From positions 465,171 to 529,170 of the forward strand of contig CAZXJJ010000001.1 in the NCBI GenBank assembly GCA_964640995.1: DNA of 64,000 bases, given 5' to 3'. The notes beneath the pieces are model-generated. The model ran no database searches and was not told the DNA's origin. It was given only the letters and a program-made list of their open reading frames with translations. A program made the translations under genes and the position numbers. This DNA is from JAAYUH01 sp964640995 (GTDB taxonomy: Bacteria > Caldisericota > Caldisericia > B22-G15). This document shows, in pieces, positions 34,475 through 43,915 of the stretch; the stretch's first letter is position 1, and each line of letters begins with the position of its first letter.

Positions 34475-35920
34475 ATGAAGGATGAAGTAAGATGGATTAT
34501 GGAGGAAGCGAAAAAAAGAGGGGTATCTTATGGAGATGTGAGAGTTATTGAGGATGAGATTGAAACAATTGATACTGAGAATGGAATTGTTCAAGGAATA
34601 GGAAAATCAATTTCAAATGGTTTTGGAATCAGAGTTTTATTAAATGGTTCATGGGGTTTTTCCTCTTCATCAAAAATAGACAAATATGAAATGCTTAAGG
34701 TTTTAGATGAAGCAATTAACATTGCAAAAGCATCTCAACTTGTTAAAAAGGAAGATGTTACACTATCACCAATTGAAGTTTATGAAGATGAATATTATGA
34801 AAATTACAAAATTGATCCTTTCTCTGTTCCTCTTGATAAAAAACTTTCTCTTCTTTTGGAGTGTGATAAAGTTATGTCTCAATTTAAAATGGTTAAGATA
34901 AGAAGAGGAAGTTTGTACTTTCTAAAACAGAAGAAGTACTTTGCATCAACTGAGGGTTCATATATATTCCAAGAGAGAATTGTATCAGGTGCAGGTACAG
35001 AAGCATATGCAATAGGAGATTCAGGAGAGGTTCAAAGAAGAAGTTATCCAGCATCCTTAGGCGGAGATTTTTCAAGAAAAGGCTATGAATTTGTTGATGA
35101 ATTGAAACTTATTGAAAATAGTGAAAGAATAGCAAAACAGAGTGTTGAACTTTTGTCTGCTAAACCTTGTCCTCAAGGTTATATGGATATTGTTATAAGT
35201 GGAGATCAAATGGCTCTTCAAGTTCACGAATCCTTAGGACATCCAGCAGAACTTGATAGAGTTTTTGGAATGGAGGCTTCCTACGCTGGAACTTCATTCT
35301 TAACTCCAGAAAAATTAGGAAATTTTCAATATGGCTCAAAAATTGTAAATATAACAGCAGATGCTACAATACCATATGCTCTTGGAGGTTTTAAATATGA
35401 TGATGAAGGGATACCTGCACAAAGAGTTTATCTTGTAAAAGATGGAATTTTTGTAGGATATCTTACTTCAAGAGAAACAGCACACAAGGTTGGACTAAAA
35501 CCTATGGGTGCAATGAGAGCAGATGGATGGAATAGAATTCCACTTATCAGAATGACATCAATAAATCTTGAACCAGGAGACCTCTCTTTTGAAGAATTAA
35601 TAGGTGGGGTGAAAGAAGGAATTTATGTTGAAACAAATAAAAGTTGGTCAATAGATGATAAAAGATTAAACTTTCAATTTGGTTGTGAAATTGGTTGGGA
35701 AATTAAAGATGGAAAACTTGGTGAGATGATTAAAAATCCAACTTATACAGGAATAACTTATGAATTTTGGAGATCATGTGATGGAATTGGTAATAAAGAA
35801 CTTTGGCATGTTTGGGGTTTACCAAACTGTGGAAAAGGTGAACCCACTCAAATTATGCAGGTATCTCATGGAACAGCACCTGCGAGATTTAGAAATGTAA
35901 GAGTTGGGGTGATAAGATGA
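34475..35920 (+). CDS. tldD: TldD-type metalloprotease subunit
   Basis: A 481-residue TldD homologue, the active subunit of the TldD/TldE heterodimeric protease that trims unfolded or RiPP-type peptides. The metal motif HESLGH (near residue 252, HExxxH) is intact; the conserved Cys lies in the C-terminal NCGKGEPTQIMQVSHG. The stop overlaps the tldE ATG by 4 nt. A good SD (AGGAGG) precedes the start. Confidence 0.93.
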   Translation: MKDEVRWIMEEAKKRGVSYGDVRVIEDEIETIDTENGIVQGIGKSISNGFGIRVLLNGSWGFSSSSKIDKYEMLKVLDEAINIAKASQLVKKEDVTLSPIEVYEDEYYENYKIDPFSVPLDKKLSLLLECDKVMSQFKMVKIRRGSLYFLKQKKYFASTEGSYIFQERIVSGAGTEAYAIGDSGEVQRRSYPASLGGDFSRKGYEFVDELKLIENSERIAKQSVELLSAKPCPQGYMDIVISGDQMALQVHESLGHPAELDRVFGMEASYAGTSFLTPEKLGNFQYGSKIVNITADATIPYALGGFKYDDEGIPAQRVYLVKDGIFVGYLTSRETAHKVGLKPMGAMRADGWNRIPLIRMTSINLEPGDLSFEELIGGVKEGIYVETNKSWSIDDKRLNFQFGCEIGWEIKDGKLGEMIKNPTYTGITYEFWRSCDGIGNKELWHVWGLPNCGKGEPTQIMQVSHGTAPARFRNVRVGVIR

Positions 35921-37254
35921 GAGGAAAAGAAGAAATTTTAAAAATTTTGAAAAAGGGAATTGATGTATCAAAAGCAGATGAAACAGAACTTCTTTATCTT
36001 GGTAAAGAATCAACTTTAACAAGATTTGCAAATAATACGATTCATCAAAATGTAAAAGAGACAAACTCTCAAATAAGAGTAAGAGTTATAAAAAAGAAAA
36101 AGATTGGATTTGTTGAAACAAATGATTTATCAGAAGAGGGAATCATTAAGGCAGTAAAAGATGCTGAAGAAATTGCTGAATATTCAAAAGAAGACCCAGA
36201 TTTTGTTAAACTTCCTGAAAAAGAGAGTTTAGTTGAAGTTAAAACTCTTTTTGAGGAAAATCTTCAAGTTACTCCTCAAGAACTTGCTTATAAAGTTTCA
36301 AATCTTGTAAAACTTGCTGAAAAAAATAATTTAATTGCATCAGGTGCATTATCATTAGACCTTGAAGAGTATGCAATAATAAATTCAAGAGGTGTTGTGG
36401 CATATTCTCCATATTCATCTCTTACATTTTCAACAGTTATAATGGGAGAAAATTCATCTGGATATGGAGATAGATTTTCTTTGAAATTTTCTGAACTTAA
36501 TGAAATAGATCTTGCTGAAGAGGTAATTAATAGAGTGTTGATGGGTAAAAATCCAAAAGATATAGAACCTGCAAAATATGAAGTTATTCTTACTCCATAT
36601 GCAGTTGAGGATATTCTTTTCTTTTTTGCATATCTTTCTTTTGGAGCAAAACCATTTCATCAAGAGACAAGTTTTATGAGTGGAAAGTTAGGAGAGAAAG
36701 TTTTCGGCGAAAACATAACAATTTGGGATGATGGATTTGATCCCTCAGGTGCTCCTATTGTTTTTGATTTTGAAGGTGTTCCTAAAAAAAGAGTTAATTT
36801 AATAGAAAATGGAATTGCTAAAGGTGTTGTTTATGATTCATATCATGCTTATAAATATGGAAAAGAGAACACTGGTCACTCTCTTCCTCAACCTAATTCA
36901 ATAGGACCATTTGCATTGAATTTGTTTATGAAAGAGGGTGAAAGTAGTGTTGAAGATATGATTAAAAATGTAAAAAAAGGAATTTTTGTTTCTAGATTTC
37001 ATTATACAAACCCTCTTGATCCAAAGAGAGTTATTGTCACTGGAATGACAAGGGATGGCACATTTTTAATTGAAGATGGAAAAATCACAATGCCTTTAAA
37101 AAATTTAAGATTCACTCAAAATATGGTTGAACTAATGAATAATGTTCTTGAAATTTCGAAGGAAAGAAAAATTCAAAAAGGTGGAGCACATGTAACTGTT
37201 GTTCCATATATAAGGGTTAAAGAATTTAATTTTACTGGAAAAACAGAATTTTAA
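35917..37254 (+). CDS. tldE: TldE/PmbA-type subunit
   Basis: A 445-residue TldE/PmbA homologue. It lacks the HExxxH motif, as expected for the structural subunit. Family features: ADETELLYLGKESTLTRFAN-like N-terminus, GRDGTF-like MTRDGTFLIEDGKI and QKGGAHVTVVPYIRV. Partner of the overlapping tldD. Followed by a strong terminator hairpin. Confidence 0.92.
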   Translation: MRGKEEILKILKKGIDVSKADETELLYLGKESTLTRFANNTIHQNVKETNSQIRVRVIKKKKIGFVETNDLSEEGIIKAVKDAEEIAEYSKEDPDFVKLPEKESLVEVKTLFEENLQVTPQELAYKVSNLVKLAEKNNLIASGALSLDLEEYAIINSRGVVAYSPYSSLTFSTVIMGENSSGYGDRFSLKFSELNEIDLAEEVINRVLMGKNPKDIEPAKYEVILTPYAVEDILFFFAYLSFGAKPFHQETSFMSGKLGEKVFGENITIWDDGFDPSGAPIVFDFEGVPKKRVNLIENGIAKGVVYDSYHAYKYGKENTGHSLPQPNSIGPFALNLFMKEGESSVEDMIKNVKKGIFVSRFHYTNPLDPKRVIVTGMTRDGTFLIEDGKITMPLKNLRFTQNMVELMNNVLEISKERKIQKGGAHVTVVPYIRVKEFNFTGKTEF

Positions 37255-37277
37255 TTTAAATTTAAAGTAAAAATTTT

Positions 37278-37310
37278 ATGGGTGCGGAATAAAACCGCAC
37301 CCATTTTTCT
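37278..37310. terminator. Intrinsic terminator between tldE and the Nif3-like gene
   Basis: A 10-bp perfect stem ATGGGTGCGG / CCGCACCCAT (37278-37287, 37295-37304) with a 7-nt loop, followed by TTTTCTTTTT. It is the most GC-rich element in its surroundings. It stands between convergent genes and may work in both directions, though the U tract is better on the plus strand. Confidence 0.9.
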
Positions 37311-37312
37311 TT

Positions 37313-38251
37313 TTATATTCTTTTTACCCTTATAAATCCAGAAAAAGATTCAATTTTAACATCTTTTTTCTCGATTTCATCAAGAAGAAGATTTAAACCA
37401 AGAGAATCAGAAGACATATGACCTGCAACAACAAGATTTATTAATGCCTCCTCTGCTTCTTTTCTATGTTCTTCAGAAAAATGCATTCCTATAATTGTTC
37501 CAATTCCTGCTTCAGAAAATTTTTTCATAAGTTCTTTTGCACCTTCTGTTCCTCCCGTCATATCAACAACAATTTTACCTGCTTTGCTTTTTGGATCACC
37601 ACTAAAAATTTTTGGTCCAAAACCGAGTTTCTTTGCTTCTCTATATTCTGGAATTGTTAAAAGAAGGTCAATCACATCTTTAAGATATTTTGGTTTTTCT
37701 TTTTCAAATAGGTGATTTAAAAATGAGTGGACTGCATTGTCTGAAGGAGTGTGAACACACATGAATGGTATATTTAAAATTCTTGCAGTATCAACAGCTC
37801 TGTAAGCATTTTGTGGTGTTAACGCTCTATCAACTTCTGCTATTCTTTTTGACATGAGTTTTTGTCCTACATTAATTGGAACACCATGATGAACCATTGC
37901 ATCTTCTTGTAATTTCATAACATCTGGAAGATTTAAAAGTGCTCCTCCTCTTGGATGATGAGCAAGAACAAGATCAAAATTCAGATTTTTTGCAAGCATT
38001 ACCTCCGCACTATCTATGTCAATTCCTGCAATTAAACTATTTATTTCCTCTTCACCTGTTCCAAAAAGGATTCTTGTATCACCATAGGGATTAAAAAGTG
38101 AATCAATGTCAAAAAACTCTTTTTCCTTTTCATCAAGTTTTTCATACTCCTTTTTTCTCTCTTCTAGAAGTTTTAAAACTTCTTCTTTTCCTCTCGGGTC
38201 ATTTTCAATTCCTAATTCTATAAATAGTTTGTAAATATCACTATACCTCAT
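37313..38251 (-). CDS. NIF3-like protein
   Basis: A 312-residue NIF3-superfamily protein. Metal-binding segments are LAHHPRGG (near residue 97) and the C-terminal VAGHMSSDSLG. NIF3/YbgI proteins form toroidal hexamers with a di-metal centre; a GTP cyclohydrolase I type 2 role has been proposed for some. The N-terminal 60 residues are rich in Lys/Glu and are an addition compared with small NIF3 proteins. Start with AGGAGGTAAAG SD. Confidence 0.8.
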   Translation of the reverse strand: MRYSDIYKLFIELGIENDPRGKEEVLKLLEERKKEYEKLDEKEKEFFDIDSLFNPYGDTRILFGTGEEEINSLIAGIDIDSAEVMLAKNLNFDLVLAHHPRGGALLNLPDVMKLQEDAMVHHGVPINVGQKLMSKRIAEVDRALTPQNAYRAVDTARILNIPFMCVHTPSDNAVHSFLNHLFEKEKPKYLKDVIDLLLTIPEYREAKKLGFGPKIFSGDPKSKAGKIVVDMTGGTEGAKELMKKFSEAGIGTIIGMHFSEEHRKEAEEALINLVVAGHMSSDSLGLNLLLDEIEKKDVKIESFSGFIRVKRI

Positions 38252-38277
38252 CTCTTTACCTCCTTAAGACAATGTAT

Positions 38278-38283
38278 TATAAT
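38278..38283 (+). promoter_or_regulatory. -10 box directly before the transaldolase-like gene
   Basis: TATAAT ends 10 nt before the ATG at 38294; no SD. Confidence 0.55.
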
Positions 38284-38293
38284 TTTATCAAAT

Positions 38294-38929
38294 ATGGAAA
38301 TATTTTGTGATGGTGCTAATTTAAAAGAGATAGAAGAATTAAACTCAATTGGAGTTATTGATGGAGTTACAACAAATCCAACAATATTATCTAAAGAGAA
38401 GATTTCTATTAAGGAAATTATAAATTTCTGTAAAAATTTAAATTTAAAAATTTTTGTCCAAACAATTGAAAAAGATTATTTAAAAATTTTTGAAGAGGGA
38501 AAAAATTATTTTTCTATTTATCCACAAGGTATGATTTTAAAAATCCCATTTTCAAAAGAAGGCGTAAAAAGTTTATCACTTTTTAAAAAAGAAAAAATCC
38601 CAATTGCAATAACATCTATTTTCTCTTTGTCTCAAATAATTCTTTCCTTAAAATATGAACCATTATATGTTATTCCATATATAAATAGAATCGGAAGGTA
38701 TGGTGGAGATCCAATTAATATTGTAAGAGATGCAAAAAATATAATAAAAGAAAATAAATCAAATACAAAAATACTTTCTGCAAGTTTTAGAAGTTCAAAA
38801 GAGGTCGAAGAAGTTATAAAGAGTGGAAGCGATGCAATAACAATTCAAAAAAGTATTTTTGATGAAATTTTTGAAAATCCTTTAACTCTAAAAGCAATTG
38901 AAAATTTCAAAAAATCTTACGGAATATAA
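38294..38929 (+). CDS. Fructose-6-phosphate aldolase / small transaldolase
   Basis: A 211-residue TalC/FSA-type protein. Conserved segments are CDGANLKEI (Asp), GVTTNPTILSKE and the Schiff-base Lys in MILKIPFSKEG. The later IPYINRIGRYGGD and KILSASFRSSKEV complete the barrel. It may transfer dihydroxyacetone units or cleave fructose-6-phosphate. Near-leaderless start. The 3' end overlaps the converging dctM by 13 bp. Confidence 0.9.
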   Translation: MEIFCDGANLKEIEELNSIGVIDGVTTNPTILSKEKISIKEIINFCKNLNLKIFVQTIEKDYLKIFEEGKNYFSIYPQGMILKIPFSKEGVKSLSLFKKEKIPIAITSIFSLSQIILSLKYEPLYVIPYINRIGRYGGDPINIVRDAKNIIKENKSNTKILSASFRSSKEVEEVIKSGSDAITIQKSIFDEIFENPLTLKAIENFKKSYGI

Positions 38930-40209
38930 AGTTTAGAAGCAATTGGTATTAAAAGAGATAGTTTAGGTGCATAGGTTACAATTAAAAGACCTATTATCGC
39001 AAATAATACAAAAGGCCAAACCTCTTTTGCTACTTTATCTAAAGGTTTTTTAATTAAATTTGCAGTAATATACAGATTAACAGCAACAGGAGGTGTTATT
39101 TGTCCTATTGCACATGCAACTGTAACTGCAACTCCAAAGAAAAGAGGGTCAATCCCAAAAGACTTTAAAACAGGTAAAAATATTGGCATAACTACATACA
39201 TAATAGAAATTGCATCTAAAAAGAATCCTGCAATTAAAAAGATTATATCAACTAATAACAAAAATATAATTGGATTTTTTGATATGTTTATTACTCCTTT
39301 TGCAGCAAGATCAAGTATACCAAGTCTTGCTTCTGCTATCGAAAAAATACCTGCAAATGTTACAACATACATAACAACTGCTGAAGTTATTGATGTTTCT
39401 ATCAAAGCATCAATTAAAGTTTTAAAATTTAATGACTTGTAGATAAAGATACTTACAAATAAAGAATAAAAAACTGATATAACAGCTGCTTCTGTTGGTG
39501 TTGCAACTCCTGCATATATTGAACCAAGTATTATAACTGGAGCAAATATTGCCCAAATTGCATCTTTTAATGCAATTAAAATTTCCTTTAAAGTGCCTCT
39601 CTTTTCAGTTCCTCTGTAATTTCTTTTTTTCGAAATTATGAATGTAATTAAAATTAATGTTCCGGATATAACTAAACCAGGTAAAATTCCACCTAAAAAT
39701 ATTGCAGCTACAGATACACCTGTTATATTGCCATAAACGATAAAAGCAATAGATGGAGGAATTATTATTGCCAATCCACTTGCAGCAGCAATAACTGCAG
39801 CAGAAAATAAATCACCATATCCTTGTTTTATCATCGCTGGAATAAAAATTAGACCAATTGCTGCTGCTGTTGCTGGCCCTGAACCTGAAATTGCTCCCCA
39901 AAAAGTTGCTGTTATAACAGCAGCTATTGCAAGACCACCAACTGATCTACCAACAAGAAGAATTATGAAATCTGATATTTTTTTAGCAAGTCCTCCTTTA
40001 GACATTAAAACTCCAGCAAGAATAAAAAATGGAATAGCAATTAATGGAAATTTTGCTATACCTGAAGCGAAATTTCTTGATATCATTGTTATTCCCAGTT
40101 TATAATAAACTGTTCCTAAAACTCCTGCTATTCCAATTGATGTACCAATTGGTGCACCTAAAATTATTAAGATAAAGAAAATTCCAAATAAAAGTAATGC
40201 AGGAAACAT
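38917..40209 (-). CDS. dctM: TRAP transporter large permease DctM
   Basis: A 430-residue membrane protein with about 12 helices, the channel subunit of a TRAP uptake system. The family's GAPIGTSIGIAG, GLAIIIPPSIAF and QITPPVAVNLYITA motifs are present. Driven by the sodium gradient in known TRAP systems. Last gene of the sigma-54-controlled run; dctQ and dctP are upstream, separated by 9 nt and a hairpin. Confidence 0.94.
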   Translation of the reverse strand: MFPALLLFGIFFILIILGAPIGTSIGIAGVLGTVYYKLGITMISRNFASGIAKFPLIAIPFFILAGVLMSKGGLAKKISDFIILLVGRSVGGLAIAAVITATFWGAISGSGPATAAAIGLIFIPAMIKQGYGDLFSAAVIAAASGLAIIIPPSIAFIVYGNITGVSVAAIFLGGILPGLVISGTLILITFIISKKRNYRGTEKRGTLKEILIALKDAIWAIFAPVIILGSIYAGVATPTEAAVISVFYSLFVSIFIYKSLNFKTLIDALIETSITSAVVMYVVTFAGIFSIAEARLGILDLAAKGVINISKNPIIFLLLVDIIFLIAGFFLDAISIMYVVMPIFLPVLKSFGIDPLFFGVAVTVACAIGQITPPVAVNLYITANLIKKPLDKVAKEVWPFVLFAIIGLLIVTYAPKLSLLIPIASKLYIP

Positions 40210-40218
40210 ATACCCTCC

Positions 40219-40680
40219 TTATTTTATTTCTTTAAAATTTTTAATTGTTGAAGTAATAATTTTTTTAAAAACAAAAATAGAAAAAATTGGAATTCCAGTA
40301 ACATATATCCAATTAGGGATATTAAGAGCTTCACTTCTCATGTGAAATAGAGTTAAATCCATATAGATATCTCTTATTGCAAAATAATTTACAATACCAA
40401 ATAAAATTATTGACAAGATAGAAGAAAGAATTATTGAGAGTTTTTTCATCCATTTTGGAAATTTATTATAAACAATTGTCATATTTAGATGTGAACCTTT
40501 TTCAAAAGCTAGTGCTATTCCTAAAATTGTTAGCCAAACAAAAAAATTAACTTCCAGTTCTTCTGTTGCTGCTATAGATAGTTTAAATAAATATCTACTT
40601 AAAACATTTATAAAAGCAATAATTGCCATCAAAGATAGAATTATTGATGATAATATTTCTTCTATTGTGTATTTTTTCAA
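40219..40680 (-). CDS. dctQ: TRAP transporter small permease DctQ
   Basis: A protein of about 154 residues with four membrane helices, DctQ type (FFVWLTILGIALAFEKGSHL is the core signature). The start is TTG at 40680, because GAGGTG stands 4 nt upstream; the more distal TTG at 40692 would lie within that SD. Located directly after a hairpin with a U tract, so expression may be lower than that of dctP. Confidence 0.88.
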   Translation of the reverse strand: MKKYTIEEILSSIILSLMAIIAFINVLSRYLFKLSIAATEELEVNFFVWLTILGIALAFEKGSHLNMTIVYNKFPKWMKKLSIILSSILSIILFGIVNYFAIRDIYMDLTLFHMRSEALNIPNWIYVTGIPIFSIFVFKKIITSTIKNFKEIK

Positions 40681-40690
40681 TTTACACCTC

Positions 40691-40727
40691 AAAAAAGAAA
40701 AAGGGGTGCAGAAATCTACACCCCTTT
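40691..40727 (-). terminator. Attenuator-type hairpin between dctP and dctQ
   Basis: Minus-strand RNA: AAAGGGGTGTAG-ATTT-CTGCACCCCTTT, a 12-bp stem with one GU pair (40700-40727), followed by TTTCTTTTTT. It lies 8 nt after the dctP stop and just before the dctQ SD. The single U:G pair is good only on the minus strand, which fits action on this operon. Confidence 0.8.
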
Positions 40728-40734
40728 ATGTTTT

Positions 40735-41814
40735 CTATTTTCCCATATCCTTTTTGGCAAGTTCAACCAAATCTCTTCCTACTATCTCAACCCACTTATC
40801 AAAAACTTTTTTTGTTGCATTAATGAATTTTTGTCTTTCCTCATCAGTAATATCAATGACTGTCATTCCATTAAGTTTAACATAAGCAATTTGATCTGGG
40901 ATTTCTGGTATATAATTATATTTCTCTTTTAATAATCTTATTGCAGCTCCGCCATCAAGACCTCTTCTAACAAATGCTTTTTCCCATTCTGCTGCTTCAA
41001 TTGCTGCCTCTCTTATTGCTTGTTTTATATCATCAGGAAAAGTATCCCATGTTTTTTTACTAACACAGAAAATAAGTGGATCAACAACATAATTCCAGTT
41101 TGTTACATATTTATGATATTGCCAAATTTGTACTGGAAGAAGAACACCATATGGATTTTCTTGACCATCAACTGCTCCTTGTTGAAATGCTGTCACTGCA
41201 TCTGCCCAGTTCATACTTACAGCATCTGCACCCAAAGCAGTAAATATTTCAATGAAAATTGGTGAACCAACAACTCTGAACTTTAATCCTTTCATATCTT
41301 CTGGAGTTCTAATTGGTTTTTTACTATTTGTTATTTGTCTGAAACCATTTTCACCCCATGCTAAAGGAACAACTCCTAATTTCTCCATCTCTTCAAAAAT
41401 TTTCTTACCTGCTTCTCCATTTAAAATTTTGTCTAAATTTTCGTAATTGTTTATAAAAAATGGTAAAGAAAATAAATTATGTGATTTTACAACTGGTGAT
41501 GAATTTATTGTTGATTCAACAGCGAAATCAATACTACCCTCTGCAACTGCTTGGAACCAGTTAGTTTGTTTTCCTTGAAGTAAAGCGCTTGCGAAATATG
41601 GTTTAACATTTATCTTTCCACCTGTTTTAATTTTTATAAGATCAGCCCATTTTTGAGCACCCATACCCCATCCAAAAGCAGGACCAACATTTAATTGCAT
41701 TGTATATTCTGTCTTTGGTACAAATTCAACTTTTTCTTCCTTTTTACACCCATTTAATAGAAAAGCTCCGAAAATTAATGTTGAAATTAAAAAAATTGTC
41801 ACTAATTTTTTCAT
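40735..41814 (-). CDS. dctP: TRAP transporter solute-binding lipoprotein DctP
   Basis: A 359-residue periplasmic-type binding protein. The signal peptide ends LLNGC, so Cys23 is lipidated. The DctP fold shows MGAQKWADLIKIKTGGKINV, MKGLKFRVVGSPIF, GAVDGQENPYG and the ligand carboxylate-binding Arg in FRVVGSP. It binds an organic acid or related small solute and delivers it to DctQM. It is 20 nt downstream of the E2 gene, suggesting the solute feeds the dehydrogenase complex. Confidence 0.93.
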   Translation of the reverse strand: MKKLVTIFLISTLIFGAFLLNGCKKEEKVEFVPKTEYTMQLNVGPAFGWGMGAQKWADLIKIKTGGKINVKPYFASALLQGKQTNWFQAVAEGSIDFAVESTINSSPVVKSHNLFSLPFFINNYENLDKILNGEAGKKIFEEMEKLGVVPLAWGENGFRQITNSKKPIRTPEDMKGLKFRVVGSPIFIEIFTALGADAVSMNWADAVTAFQQGAVDGQENPYGVLLPVQIWQYHKYVTNWNYVVDPLIFCVSKKTWDTFPDDIKQAIREAAIEAAEWEKAFVRRGLDGGAAIRLLKEKYNYIPEIPDQIAYVKLNGMTVIDITDEERQKFINATKKVFDKWVEIVGRDLVELAKKDMGK

Positions 41815-41834
41815 AAAACTTACCTCCTTTTAAT

Positions 41835-42938
41835 TTAAATATTAAAAATTTTTTTTAATTTATCTTCATTTTCAATAATGCTGCAAAGATCTCCTAAAAA
41901 CCTTGCAGCATCTGCACCATCTATAACCCTATGATCATATGATAGTGAGAGATACGAAACATCAATTTGATTGATTTTTCCATTTTCATCCATTTTTAAT
42001 TCATTTATAACTCGACCAATTCCAAGAATTCCAACTTCACTGCCATTTAAAAGTGGGGTAAAGAAATCTGTTCTCATCATTCCAAGATTTGAAATTGTAA
42101 AATGAGAATTAGAAACATCTTCAATATTTAATCTACCTTCTTTTGCTTTTTCAACCAACTCTTTCAATTTTTTATCTATTTCAAAAATATTTAAATTTTC
42201 AACATTTTTAATAACGGGAACAATAAGACCTTTATCTGTATCAGTTGCTATACCTATATTTATTTCTTTAAATTTTATCAATTTTTCTCCATCAAAATGA
42301 GAATTAAATTTTTGATTAACTTTTAAAACTTCTGAAATAATTTTAATCAGAATTGATGTTATAGATATTTCTTTGAAAATATCTCTTTTAAGATTTAATA
42401 TTTTTGAAAATTCAACTTTAGTAACATTAGTTACAAGAATAGAAGATTCATAACTTTTCTTTAATTTTTTTATTATATCTTTTCTTATTGGAGAAATCTC
42501 TTCAATAATTTCCTTAACCCCTTCTGTTTTTTCAAGATAAACTAATATATCTTTTTCTAAAATTCTTCCTTGTGGTCCACTTCCTATAATTTTTGATAAA
42601 TCAATGCCTTTTTCTCTTGCAAGTCTTTTTGCTGAAGGAGAAGCTAATATTTCTTTTTCCTCCTCTTTTTCGCTAATTCTCACCTCCTCTCTTAATTCTT
42701 CTTCGCTTTCTGCAATTAAAGCGATAGTCTCCCCCACTTTTTTAGATTCTCCCTCTTTAACTAAAATTTTTTTTAGATATCCAGAAACTGGCGATTCCAA
42801 ATCATTAACAATTTTTTCTGATTCAATTTCACAAATTATTTCTCCCTTTTTAATATAATCATTCTCACTTTTATACCATTTTGTTATTACCCCCTCTTCC
42901 ATAGTTAAACCAAATTTTGGCATTCTTAATTCATACAT
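41835..42938 (-). CDS. 2-oxoacid/acetoin dehydrogenase E2 (dihydrolipoyl acyltransferase)
   Basis: A 367-residue E2. One lipoyl domain (residues 1-75, lipoyl-lysine Lys42 in ESEKIV), a peripheral-subunit-binding domain (about 97-130, ASPSAKRLAREKGIDLSKI) and a CAT-like catalytic domain ending SYDHRVIDGADAARF (His336, Asp340). It transfers the acyl group from lipoamide to CoA. The single lipoyl domain and operon context fit the acetoin dehydrogenase AcoC type or a small 2-oxoacid complex. Overlaps E1beta by 8 nt. Confidence 0.92.
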   Translation of the reverse strand: MYELRMPKFGLTMEEGVITKWYKSENDYIKKGEIICEIESEKIVNDLESPVSGYLKKILVKEGESKKVGETIALIAESEEELREEVRISEKEEEKEILASPSAKRLAREKGIDLSKIIGSGPQGRILEKDILVYLEKTEGVKEIIEEISPIRKDIIKKLKKSYESSILVTNVTKVEFSKILNLKRDIFKEISITSILIKIISEVLKVNQKFNSHFDGEKLIKFKEINIGIATDTDKGLIVPVIKNVENLNIFEIDKKLKELVEKAKEGRLNIEDVSNSHFTISNLGMMRTDFFTPLLNGSEVGILGIGRVINELKMDENGKINQIDVSYLSLSYDHRVIDGADAARFLGDLCSIIENEDKLKKIFNI

Positions 42939-43905
42939 TCAAAACTCTCCTGACAGAATCAACCACATTTTTATAATCTGGTACTATATAATCTTGTAAT
43001 GGTGGACTAAAAGCAATATGAACATTTTTTGCACCTACTCTCATGATTGGAGCATCAAGATAATCAAATGCCTCTTCTTGTACTACTGCAGCAATTTCAG
43101 CTCCCCATCCAGCCCTTTTCCAAGTTTCATGTGCAATAACAAGATGATGTGTTTTTTTAACAGAATTTATAACACACTCTTTATCCCAAGGAACTAGTGT
43201 TCTTAAATCAATTACTTCAATATCAATTCCATCCTTTTTTAATTCTTGAGCAGCCTTTAATGATTCATGAACCATTCTTGAAGTTGCTATGACTGTAACA
43301 TCTTTTCCTTCTTTTTTTATATCTGCTTTACCAAAAGGTATTAGATATTCCTCTTCTGGAACAGGTCCTTTTATTTTATATAGCATTTTATGTTCAAAAA
43401 TTATTACTGGGTCATCACATCTTAAAGCAGTTTTAAGTAAACCTTTCATATCATAGGGTGTTGATGGGATTACAACAAAAATTCCTGGAATATGCATAAA
43501 TATAGTTTCAATTGATTCAGAATGTTGTGCTGCAGCTGATTTTGCAATACCATCTGGACCTCTTAAAACAACCCTTATTTTTCCTTGACCACCTGTCATA
43601 TGTTTAAATTTCATTATTTGATTAACTATAGAAGTTATGCCTGTGAATATAAAATCAGCAAAATGAAATTCAACAACAGGTCTCATTCCAACTAATGCAG
43701 CTCCTAATGCTGATCCGTATATTACCTCTTCTGAAATAGGGGTGTCAATAACTCTATCCTTAAATTTTCCTAATAAAGATTTATATTGACCAAAAATCCC
43801 GCCTTGTTTTGCTATATCTTCACCATATGTAAAAATTGTGGGATCTTTTTCCATTTCCTCTAACATTGCTTCACCAAGTGCCTCTGCAAATGTTATTTCT
43901 CTCAT
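42931..43905 (-). CDS. 2-oxoacid/acetoin dehydrogenase E1 beta subunit
   Basis: A 324-residue transketolase-like E1beta. Typical segments: REITFAEALGEAMLEEME, GEDIAKQGGIFG, RVIDTPISE, GALVGMRPVVEFHFADF and the C-terminal VIAHETWKRAGWG. With E1alpha it forms the ThDP-dependent decarboxylase. Start has an AGGAGGGTTTAAATG SD. The E1alpha stop is 10 nt upstream. Confidence 0.94.
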   Translation of the reverse strand: MREITFAEALGEAMLEEMEKDPTIFTYGEDIAKQGGIFGQYKSLLGKFKDRVIDTPISEEVIYGSALGAALVGMRPVVEFHFADFIFTGITSIVNQIMKFKHMTGGQGKIRVVLRGPDGIAKSAAAQHSESIETIFMHIPGIFVVIPSTPYDMKGLLKTALRCDDPVIIFEHKMLYKIKGPVPEEEYLIPFGKADIKKEGKDVTVIATSRMVHESLKAAQELKKDGIDIEVIDLRTLVPWDKECVINSVKKTHHLVIAHETWKRAGWGAEIAAVVQEEAFDYLDAPIMRVGAKNVHIAFSPPLQDYIVPDYKNVVDSVRRVLNV

Positions 43906-43915
43906 TTAAACCCTC

